Of a stretch of 17,238 nt of DNA, positions 6,511 through 13,709 are shown piece after piece (position 1 is the stretch's first letter; each line of letters opens with the position of its first letter). The notes under the pieces are model-generated. The model had not been told where the DNA came from. It did no database searches and saw only the letters and a program-made list of their open reading frames with translations. Source of the stretch: CAZZCS01 sp964652645. GTDB lineage: Bacteria; Cloacimonadota; Cloacimonadia; Cloacimonadales; Cloacimonadaceae. The position numbers and the translations under genes are program-made. The stretch is taken from assembly GCA_964652645.1 (NCBI GenBank), contig CAZZCS010000048.1, positions 1 to 17,238 of the forward strand, read 5' to 3'.

Positions 6511-7974
6511 ATGAATGAAAAAGATACATCAAACAACCCTTATCTCCTTACAGGAATAGAGACTTGCAGCTTTGAGGAGTTCGCCCTGGCCATCAGGGAA
6601 CTCGCTTCCAGGGCTTTTTATCCGCTGTATTATTTTGGAGGTTGTCACAAAACCCTGTATTGCGCAATGGCAAAGGGGAACGAAGAGACGGTGTTTCTCC
6701 AGGCCCACTTTCCTGAGGCTGGTACTTATGAATCCTTCACGCCCCAGATCCCTGCCTTTCACATCTTTGAACGTGAACTCCATGAAGAATTTGGCCTCCT
6801 GCCAGAGGGGCATCCCTGGCTCAAACCCATCCGCTTTCCCCAGGGAGCACAGACAAGGCTGGAAGACTATCCCTTTTTTGGCAGCGATTCCAGCGCCTTG
6901 CATGAAGTAGCTGTAGGACCCGTTCATGCAGGAGTCATAGAACCCGGGCATTTCCGCTTCATCTGTCATGGTGAGACCATCGAGCATCTGGAGATTCAGC
7001 TTGGATTTCAGCATCGTGGAATTGCCAGACTTTTGGCAGAAGGCGATCTTCGCCACAAGATCAGCCTGGCAGAGGCGATTGCCGGAGACACTGCCATTGG
7101 GCACGGTCTGGCCTATTGTATGGCAGTAGAGGCTGTGTGTGGAGCAGAGCTTGCCCCGGCTCTCAAGACCGTTAGATACATTGCGCTGGAGCTCGAGCGA
7201 ATAGCCATGCACCTGGCGGATCTCTCTGCCCTGGCTGGAGATATTGCCTATATCAGTGGGCAGAACTTCTTTGCTGCGCTGCGTACGACCGTGATCAATT
7301 CCAGCCTGGCAATCTGTGGTAGCAGATTTGGCAAGCGCTGGCTGCGTCCCGGAGGGGTGAACTACGGCCTCAGCTCCCTCCAAAACAAGACTCTGCGAGA
7401 CACTCTGGCCACAGCCAGGCTTCAGATCATCAGAACTGCCGAAGCGATGTTCGCCGATTCTGGTGTGTTAAATAGATTTGACAGCACGGGCGCGATCTCT
7501 CTAAAGACAGCCCAGGAACTCAATATGAGCGGGATCACAGCCAAAGCAGCAGGCTTGGGGCAAGATGCCCGCAAGGACTTTCCCTTTAGTTCCATGACGG
7601 ATTTTGAGCCACTCACTCAATCTGGGGGAGACGTTTACAGCCGCGCCTGGTTGCGTTATCAAGAAATCCTGCAATCGCTGGAGATGATAGATTTTATGCT
7701 CCATACCCTACCGGAGATAAAAGCAGAGCAATCCCTCGAGGTGGGTTTACCACAGCCAGATGCTCTGGTGGTATCAATAGTAGAAGGATGGAGAGGCCGG
7801 ATCGTGCACGTCCTCAAGACAGACAGCAGCTCAAACACGGAGTTTTACAGGGTTTACGATCCCTCGCTTCACAACTGGTTTGCCCTGGCTCTAGCCGTTC
7901 GGAATGAGGGAATCTCGGACTTCCCCCTCTGTAATAAAAGCTTTGATCTCTCTTACTGTGGAGCGGATCTATGA
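6511..7974 (+). CDS. Ehr/HyfG-like large subunit (NuoC-NuoD fusion) lacking NiFe ligands
   Basis: This 487-residue homologue of group 4 [NiFe]-hydrogenase and complex I large subunits has a NuoC-like part at about 15-125 (PAFHIFERELHEEFGL) and a NuoD/HycE-like part from about 135 (GPVHAGVIEPGHFRF, EIQLGFQHRGI). The active-site motifs are changed. Where hydrogenases have RICGIC, this protein reads AIAGDT, with A191 and T194 in place of cysteines. The C-terminal DPC-x-x-C motif reads DPSLHN, with S452 and N455. All four metal-binding cysteines are absent, so NiFe catalysis is not expected. Known families without them are complex I NuoD and the energy-converting-hydrogenase-related (Ehr) complexes; the operon fits Ehr. 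The C-terminus lacks obvious room for maturation cleavage. No clear ribosome-binding site precedes the ATG, so the start is less certain. Confidence 0.85.
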   Translation: MNEKDTSNNPYLLTGIETCSFEEFALAIRELASRAFYPLYYFGGCHKTLYCAMAKGNEETVFLQAHFPEAGTYESFTPQIPAFHIFERELHEEFGLLPEGHPWLKPIRFPQGAQTRLEDYPFFGSDSSALHEVAVGPVHAGVIEPGHFRFICHGETIEHLEIQLGFQHRGIARLLAEGDLRHKISLAEAIAGDTAIGHGLAYCMAVEAVCGAELAPALKTVRYIALELERIAMHLADLSALAGDIAYISGQNFFAALRTTVINSSLAICGSRFGKRWLRPGGVNYGLSSLQNKTLRDTLATARLQIIRTAEAMFADSGVLNRFDSTGAISLKTAQELNMSGITAKAAGLGQDARKDFPFSSMTDFEPLTQSGGDVYSRAWLRYQEILQSLEMIDFMLHTLPEIKAEQSLEVGLPQPDALVVSIVEGWRGRIVHVLKTDSSSNTEFYRVYDPSLHNWFALALAVRNEGISDFPLCNKSFDLSYCGADL

Positions 7975-7983
7975 GGAGAAACG

Positions 7984-8736
7984 ATGTTTGAACTGCTAAA
8001 AGCCCGTATCGGCCACGGATATCAGGCGATTCCTGATCCTCTCAATGCCAGTATCCATCCCTCTTTTCCAGGAGTTCCACGCTTTTTGAGATACGACCAT
8101 GGCGATTTTACCAGGGTTGCGGCGCTTTGCCCTACTAATGCCCTTGGCGAAGGGACTCTGGATCTGGGTAAATGTGTTTTTTGTGGCTTGTGCGTCCGAG
8201 AGTGTCCTCAAACCTTTGAATTCAAAGCCGATTTTCGTCTGGCCAGTAGCTCCAGAGAAGGCTTGATCCTGCATTGGGATGAAGCCAGTAACTGCTCTAC
8301 CTTGCCGGTCGTGGACGTGAATCCCCAGATCGCAAAGCGTTTCAAGCGCTCTTATGCCCTGCGTAATGTCTCTGCCGGTGGTTGCAATGCCTGCGAGCTG
8401 GAACTGGGTGCTTCTTCCAATGTAAACTTCGACATGGGGCGTTATGGGATCGAAGTCGTTGCTTCTCCCCGCCATGCCGATGGACTCATTCTTACCGGGC
8501 CTGTCTCAGCCAATATGGCCTATGCCCTTCGGGATACCTGGGAGGCAATCCCGGAGCCCAAGAGCCTGATCCTCTGTGGGGCCTGTGCCATCAGTGGGGG
8601 CTTATTTGATGGAGGTGGCGCTATTGATCGATCCTGGCTCGAAAGTGTGCCAGCGGCCCTCTATATTCCCGGGTGCCCGGCTCATCCGCTGAGTATCATT
8701 CATGGGATAATGTCGCTGCTAGGGAGGGTAAAATGA
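7984..8736 (+). CDS. ferredoxin-NuoB/HyfI fusion, small subunit of the Ehr-like complex
   Basis: This 250-residue electron-transfer subunit joins two parts. The N-terminal half (about 25-85) resembles the HyfH/NuoI dicluster ferredoxin (VPRF...CPTNAL...CVFCGLCVRECP). Its first cluster motif has lost three cysteines; C49, C64, C67 and C70 remain to hold one [4Fe-4S], and C74 is left over. The C-terminal half is NuoB/HycG-like with all four ligands of the proximal cluster: C134 and C137 (GGCNACELE), C201 (CGACAISGG) and C231 (PGCP). It should carry electrons from a soluble donor, probably ferredoxin, to the site in the large subunit. In E. coli Hyf these are two genes (hyfH, hyfI). GAGGAG precedes the ATG, 9 bp after the large subunit gene, and the stop overlaps the next gene. 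Confidence 0.85.
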   Translation: MFELLKARIGHGYQAIPDPLNASIHPSFPGVPRFLRYDHGDFTRVAALCPTNALGEGTLDLGKCVFCGLCVRECPQTFEFKADFRLASSSREGLILHWDEASNCSTLPVVDVNPQIAKRFKRSYALRNVSAGGCNACELELGASSNVNFDMGRYGIEVVASPRHADGLILTGPVSANMAYALRDTWEAIPEPKSLILCGACAISGGLFDGGGAIDRSWLESVPAALYIPGCPAHPLSIIHGIMSLLGRVK

Positions 8737-10655
8737 TAGTACCGGGACTCATTGTTCAGTTTTTTGCTACTCTGCTCCCCTCGCAGAAAAGCAAACTCCC
8801 TGGCTTTGCCTTGGGCAGCTTTCTTGCTTCTTGCCTGCTGGCCTGGGGATATGGCAGCGTCTTGTTCCTCAACGAGCCTCTGGCTTATACGCTGGATCTG
8901 GGAAGTGGATTGGGCTCTGCTGATATCGTAATTGATAAGCTGGCAGCCTTTTTTGGGCTGATCTTTGCTCTGGGATTTCCTCTGGGAGCCTTGTATGGGC
9001 ATTACTATCTAAAGGCGCATAAGGCCAAGGGAATAGGAACGCATCAGCTCTTTCTGGCTCTGATGATCATCAGCATGCATTTGGTGCTGGTGCTGCGCCA
9101 TGCCCTGCTCTTTATGATAGTCTGGGAAATCATGAGTCTGGCGTCCTTTTTTGCCATTTTGAGTGATCGTGATAGTGAGGAGACCACCCGTAATGCCCTA
9201 TACTACTTTGTGATGATGCAAGTGGGAGCGGCAGTGTTGATGATTGGTTTTGGGCTGATGTATTTGCAGGGTGGAAGCCTGAACTTCGGTGCCAGTGCCG
9301 CCTCCGGGCTGGTGAAGTGGCTATTGATAATCGGTTTTGCCTTCAAAGCCGGGTTCTTCCCCTTCTATTCCTGGCTGCCCAAGGCGCATCCGGTGGCTCC
9401 GGCACATCTTTCAGGACTGATGTCTGGACTCATGATCAAGACCGGTATTTTTGGGATTCTGCTGGTGATTACAAATGCACAGTGGCAGGCGGTAGAGCTC
9501 TATATTTTACTCCTGATCTCCCTGATCACAGCCTTCAATGGCGTGATCCACGCTCTGGAGGAGAACAACATTAAGCGAGCTCTGGCCTATTCATCCATAG
9601 AGAATATCGGGATCATCGGGATTGGGATCTGCCTCTGGCTCCTGGGGCGTCAATTCGACAGCCCTCTGATGGCAACACTGGGGATCATTGGGGCCATGAT
9701 GCATACCCTGAACCACTCCCTTTTCAAACCCCTCCTCTTCTATCTGAGCGGCAATATCCTGGCCCAAACACATACCCTGAATCCAGACTGCCTGGGTGGT
9801 CTGAACAAAAAGATGCCCCGAACTGCCCTCCTCTTTCTGGTGGGAACTGCTGCCATCTCGGCCTTGCCGGTGTTGAACGGATTTATCTCGGAATTTGCGA
9901 TCTTTGTGGCTGCCCTCAGTGGCTTTCAGATGGGAAAGCTGGCGCTTACCATCACCTCTGTGGCTGCCGGAGCGGGATTTGCCTTTGTGAGTGCTCTGGC
10001 TCTGATTGCTTTTAGTAAGATCTACAGCATTGCCTTCTGCGGTGCACCTCGGTCTGAGGCTGCCTCTCATGCCAGTGAAACTGGTTTCGGAATGCTGATC
10101 AGCCCTATTATTCTTGCATCTATCTGTGTGCTGCTTGGTGTTTTTGGCCGGGTGGGGCTCTATATCGTCCAGCCCCTTGCTTCCACTTTTGGGATGGACA
10201 TCACCGTGCTTGAATCCTATGGCATGGTTCTGAGCAAGATTAGCATAGTGCTCCTGATTTTCATCCTGCTCAGCAGTGTGATCTACTACGCCAAACGGCG
10301 CTTAACCAGGCTAGGCCAGGCTCCCACCTGGGGTTGCGGCTACCAGAAACCCCAGGCCAGGATGCAATATAGCAGCTCTGCCTTTATCAATCCTCTGGCC
10401 TATTTTTTGAAACCGCTGGTGCATAAAAAGGAGATAAAGTACCGGGCAGACGGCTATTTCCCCAACAAGATCAGCTATGAGGAAGAGGTTTGGGACTACG
10501 TGGATAAGGGGATTGTGAGTACCTTTAGCAAGTGGATTGCCAGGTTTTACAGCTTCTTCGATGGCATTCATAATGGGAGATCAAACAGCTACATCAGCTA
10601 TCTGCTGATCGCACTTCTGGCCATGCTGATCTGGGTCTTGGGGGTCTCGAAATGA
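8733..10655 (+). CDS. hyfB: HyfB-like (NuoL/MrpA-type) antiporter-like membrane subunit
   Basis: This 640-residue polytopic membrane protein is the ion-pumping subunit matching HyfB/HycC. Antiporter signatures are present: E132 in TM5 (IVWEIMSLASFF), K205 in TM7 (GFAFKAGFFPFYSWLPKAHPVAP), H219, K236 and the later NNIKRALAYSSIENIG segment. The C-terminal extension from about residue 510 (TWGCGYQKPQARMQYSSSAF...) is typical of HyfB/HycC and not of NuoM. The start at 8733 is chosen over the longer frame at 8673 because GGGAGGG lies just upstream and the ATGA overlap with the previous stop matches the operon style. Charged residues for ion transfer are conserved, so it should pump even though the partner large subunit is not a hydrogenase. 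Confidence 0.88.
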   Translation: MIVPGLIVQFFATLLPSQKSKLPGFALGSFLASCLLAWGYGSVLFLNEPLAYTLDLGSGLGSADIVIDKLAAFFGLIFALGFPLGALYGHYYLKAHKAKGIGTHQLFLALMIISMHLVLVLRHALLFMIVWEIMSLASFFAILSDRDSEETTRNALYYFVMMQVGAAVLMIGFGLMYLQGGSLNFGASAASGLVKWLLIIGFAFKAGFFPFYSWLPKAHPVAPAHLSGLMSGLMIKTGIFGILLVITNAQWQAVELYILLLISLITAFNGVIHALEENNIKRALAYSSIENIGIIGIGICLWLLGRQFDSPLMATLGIIGAMMHTLNHSLFKPLLFYLSGNILAQTHTLNPDCLGGLNKKMPRTALLFLVGTAAISALPVLNGFISEFAIFVAALSGFQMGKLALTITSVAAGAGFAFVSALALIAFSKIYSIAFCGAPRSEAASHASETGFGMLISPIILASICVLLGVFGRVGLYIVQPLASTFGMDITVLESYGMVLSKISIVLLIFILLSSVIYYAKRRLTRLGQAPTWGCGYQKPQARMQYSSSAFINPLAYFLKPLVHKKEIKYRADGYFPNKISYEEEVWDYVDKGIVSTFSKWIARFYSFFDGIHNGRSNSYISYLLIALLAMLIWVLGVSK

Positions 10656-11569
10656 TCTTGAATTTCTTGTTTATTCTGGTATTGCCTCTGCTCTTTATCG
10701 GGGTAGTCACCAAGACCAAGGCCATCTGGGTAGGGCGCAAAGGCCCCTCGATCCTGCAGCCTTTTTACAATGTCCAAAAGCTTTTGGGCAAAGCAGAAGT
10801 ACACAGCTACCTGGCAGATCGTATGTTCAGGATGGCCCCAGCCATAGCCCTGGCAGCTACTTTCTGTGCGGCTCTCTTCGTCCCCTTCGGTGCTCAATCT
10901 GCGATTTTGGGCTTCAAGGGTGATTTCTTTTTATTCATGTCGCTTCTGGCTCTGGCAAAGGCTGTAATGGTGCTGGCTGCGATGGAGATGGGTAGCAGCT
11001 TTGAGGGTATGGGTGCCTCGAGAGAGATCTCCTTCACCGCCTTTCTCGAACCTGCTTTTTATATCTTGATCGGAGCCCTGGCCTATGCCGGAGGCTTCAG
11101 CTCCATTGGCCAACTCTTTACCCACCACACGATCAATATCTGGAACGAGTGGTCTGTGATAATCTCCATTCTGACTGCGCTGGCGCTCTTTATAATGCTC
11201 CTGGTGGAAGGGGCCAGGGTCCCCTTTGACGATCCTGCCACGCATCTGGAACTTACCATGATTCATGAGGTTATGGTGCTGGATACCAGCGGCATCAATC
11301 TGGCTATGGTACATTACACCGCCGCGCTCAAGATCCAGATCTATGCCTCCTTGATCAGTTATTTTCTGATTCCGGAGGGAACCTCCACCCTGGTGGTCAC
11401 ATCGGTGTATCTCCTTTCCTGCCTGGCTCTGGCGATCCTGGCTGGCCTGGTGGAAAGCCTCATGCCACGCTATCGGATCAGCCGCAATCTGGAACTGGTG
11501 ATCGTGCCTCTTTCCATTTCTTTACTGGTTCTGGCAGCACTAATAGTCAACCATCTGGGAGGTTTCTGA
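10652..11569 (+). CDS. hyfC: HyfC-like (NuoH-type) membrane anchor subunit
   Basis: This 305-residue membrane protein is homologous to HyfC/HycD and NuoH. It ties the peripheral redox arm to the membrane arm and forms the start of the proton or quinone path. Diagnostic segments are GRKGPSILQPFYNVQKLL (about 29-46) and the acidic loop VEGARVPFDDPATHLELTMIHE (about 185-206, with E186, D193, D194, E200 and E206). About eight hydrophobic segments are visible, as expected. Overlaps by ATGA with hyfB and by one base with the next gene. Confidence 0.9.
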   Translation: MILNFLFILVLPLLFIGVVTKTKAIWVGRKGPSILQPFYNVQKLLGKAEVHSYLADRMFRMAPAIALAATFCAALFVPFGAQSAILGFKGDFFLFMSLLALAKAVMVLAAMEMGSSFEGMGASREISFTAFLEPAFYILIGALAYAGGFSSIGQLFTHHTINIWNEWSVIISILTALALFIMLLVEGARVPFDDPATHLELTMIHEVMVLDTSGINLAMVHYTAALKIQIYASLISYFLIPEGTSTLVVTSVYLLSCLALAILAGLVESLMPRYRISRNLELVIVPLSISLLVLAALIVNHLGGF

Positions 11570-12204
11570 TGGCGGATATACTACTTGTCATCTTTGGACT
11601 CAGCCTGCTCTTTGCCTCTATTACGAACATGCTCCAGAGCATCGTCCGCATCCTCATCGTACAGGGCCTGATTCTCTTTTTGCTCACAGTGCTGAAAACC
11701 ACTCATTTCAACGCCTGGGAATTTGCCTTTGTGGCTCTGGAGACCATAGTCTTCAAAGCTATCCTGATCCCCTGGTTCATCATGGATACCATCAAAAAGA
11801 ACGGGATCAAGCGCGAAGTAGAGCCCTCGGTATCAAACTTCTTTTCGCTGGGGTCGATGACCATCATCTTTGCCTTTGCCTTCTTTGTAGCCCTCTGGAG
11901 CGGGCAGAGCAATCCCAATATCTACCCCCTGCATTTCGGGATTGCCTTTGCTGCTGTACTGAAGGGCTTATTCATCATAATAGCAAACAAGAAGCTGATC
12001 ACTCATCTTAGTGGTTATCTTTTCATGGAGAATGGAATCTTTATGCTTTCTCTGGCATTGGGGAGTCAGATGCCACATATCGTGAGCCTTGGCGTATCAC
12101 TGGATATCATGCTTTCCATCCTGATTGCCGTCCTCTTTATCAACAAAATCCAGAGTAATTTCGAAGCGCTGAACAGCGACGAACTCTCTACCCTGAAGGA
12201 TTGA
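11569..12204 (+). CDS. hyfE: HyfE-like (NuoK-related) membrane subunit
   Basis: This 211-residue protein with about six to seven membrane helices matches HyfE, which combines NuoK-like helices with extra ones. E58 lies within a helix (FVALETIVFKAILIPWF) and is followed by the HyfE-typical cytosolic turn DTIKKNGIKREVEPSVSNF. A second glutamate lies in LFMENGIFMLSLAL. These buried acids form part of the central ionic axis. The start overlaps the previous stop by one base (TGATG). E. coli Hyc lacks HyfE, so its presence points to the Hyf/Ehr type. Confidence 0.85.
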   Translation: MADILLVIFGLSLLFASITNMLQSIVRILIVQGLILFLLTVLKTTHFNAWEFAFVALETIVFKAILIPWFIMDTIKKNGIKREVEPSVSNFFSLGSMTIIFAFAFFVALWSGQSNPNIYPLHFGIAFAAVLKGLFIIIANKKLITHLSGYLFMENGIFMLSLALGSQMPHIVSLGVSLDIMLSILIAVLFINKIQSNFEALNSDELSTLKD

Positions 12205-12206
12205 AA

Positions 12207-13580
12207 ATGCTCTACATCTATATCTGGTTATTTCCCGTATTGGCAGGCATGCTGGCCTGGATCCTGAAAAACAAGAGGTTGAACAAGGCTATTGTCCTGG
12301 TGCATTGCGCATTGCATCTGGTAGGGGCTATTGCAGTGGCTCTGCCTCAGACCAGTCTGGCGGCTCACTTTGGGATAGATAGTCTCAGCGTTTGGTTTGT
12401 GCTGGTCTCGGCTCTGTTGTACTTTGCGGTTGGCTTCTATAGCCTCAAGACAGATGATGGACTCAATGCCCGTCAGAGCTCCATCTATGCCATCTGCATG
12501 ATGGCCTTTGTGGCCTCCATGGATGGGGCAAATCTCAGCCGGGATTTTGGTCTGATCTGGGTATTTGTGGAGACGACTACACTGGCGACGGCGATGCTGA
12601 TCAGCTTTGAGCATCACAAGCAATCCCTGGAAGCGGCCTGGAAATACCTCTTCATCTGTTCGGTGGGGATAGCCATTGCCTTTGTGGGAGTGCTTTTACT
12701 GGTGATTGCTCAGATTTCGGAGCCCAGCCTCAGCTACGATGCAGTGCTGCAGTCCATAGCTCAGGTCAATCCTTTCTGGATGAAGGTTTCCTTTGTCTTT
12801 ATGCTAATCGGTTTTGGGACAAAGCTGGGCCTGGCGCCGATGCATTTCTGGTTGCCTGATGCTCATTCTGAAGCTCCGGCACCTGTATCAGCGCTGCTTT
12901 CCGGAGCGTTGCTTAATACTGCTCTTTTGCCTCTTTTGCGGATGCAGGGTTTGATGGACGCTGCCGGATTGGGCTGGATAGCCTCTCAGATGTTTCAGGT
13001 TCTGGGGTTCATATCTCTGTTTATCGCCGCAATGTTCATCGTCAAGGTCAAGAACTTCAAGCGTCTTCTGGCCTATTCTTCCATCGAAAATATGGGGCTG
13101 ATCATGATCGCCTTTGGTCTGGGAGGAGCTGCTTCCAAGATCGGCTTGATCCATGTGATGGGGCATTCGCTGATCAAGGCCAGCTTCTTTCTCACAGCGG
13201 GGAATGCCTATCATATCTTTGCTCAGAAGGAATACGATAAATGCGGAGGCTTACTTGATGTGCATGCTCCCAGCGGTTGGTTGTGGCTGTTTTCTTTCAT
13301 GTTCATCGTGGGGATGCCGCCTTCTCCACTCTTTTTCAGTGAGTTTGGGATCGCGGTACAGCTCCTGGCCAGAGCCAATGTGGCGGGAGTGGTGATCTAT
13401 TTCATTTTCCTGGCTAGCATCGCTTATGGCTTGGGACGCGCCTCTCTGGCAGTTACCATGGGGTCTTCTGAAAAGAGGGCCAAGCTCCCAGTATTACAGT
13501 GGTTACCCCAGGCGGGAATGCTGCTCCTGGCGATGGGAGTTCCCTATTTGCTGTATCTATTGATAGAGACTGTGAGTTAA
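12207..13580 (+). CDS. hyfF: HyfF-like (NuoM/N-type) antiporter-like membrane subunit
   Basis: This 457-residue antiporter-like subunit matches HyfF. E122 (WVFVETTTLATAML), K206 (GFGTKLGLAPMHFWLPDAHSEAPAPVSALLSG), H220 and K324 (GHSLIKASFF) are the ion-path residues, all present. The motif LLAYSSIENMGLI also fits. The ATG at 12207 has AAGGA (12196-12200) at 6-nt spacing and is preferred over the in-frame TTG at 12201. This is the last gene of the operon, giving two antiporter-like subunits in total; no HyfD is present. The next gene is convergent. Confidence 0.87.
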   Translation: MLYIYIWLFPVLAGMLAWILKNKRLNKAIVLVHCALHLVGAIAVALPQTSLAAHFGIDSLSVWFVLVSALLYFAVGFYSLKTDDGLNARQSSIYAICMMAFVASMDGANLSRDFGLIWVFVETTTLATAMLISFEHHKQSLEAAWKYLFICSVGIAIAFVGVLLLVIAQISEPSLSYDAVLQSIAQVNPFWMKVSFVFMLIGFGTKLGLAPMHFWLPDAHSEAPAPVSALLSGALLNTALLPLLRMQGLMDAAGLGWIASQMFQVLGFISLFIAAMFIVKVKNFKRLLAYSSIENMGLIMIAFGLGGAASKIGLIHVMGHSLIKASFFLTAGNAYHIFAQKEYDKCGGLLDVHAPSGWLWLFSFMFIVGMPPSPLFFSEFGIAVQLLARANVAGVVIYFIFLASIAYGLGRASLAVTMGSSEKRAKLPVLQWLPQAGMLLLAMGVPYLLYLLIETVS

Positions 13581-13588
13581 TCGGGGCA

Positions 13589-13603
13589 TGGGGCAGAGCC
13601 CCA
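13589..13603. other. short hairpin in the convergent gap after the Ehr operon
   Basis: TGGGGC pairs with GCCCCA around AGA. No T-run follows on either strand, so termination is doubtful. A second stem, GCTCGG (13648-13653) with CCGAGC (13665-13670), follows. Nothing else was seen in 13581-13709. Confidence 0.35.
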
Positions 13604-13709
13604 AAACCATGAAGGGTGCTGGGTGTGCATAGGTTCGATAAAACAACGCTCGGAGAATCGATGCCCGAGCAGCGAAGATCCTATTTCTGAGGATGTACAG
13701 CGGTCTTTG

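Noticed and set aside
6511..7974. Functional [NiFe]-hydrogenase large subunit
   Set aside because: The overall homology is clear, but none of the four NiFe-ligating cysteines is present (A191, T194, S452, N455), so a hydrogenase activity call is not supported.
8673..8732. 20-residue N-terminal extension of HyfB
   Set aside because: It would lie in the small-subunit gene and is hydrophilic, unlike HyfB N-termini; the ATG at 8733 has GGGAGGG and an ATGA overlap.
13589..13670. Terminator pair for the convergent Ehr operon and phosphoesterase gene
   Set aside because: The stems are short and lack T-runs on either strand; they were kept only as a low-confidence hairpin note.
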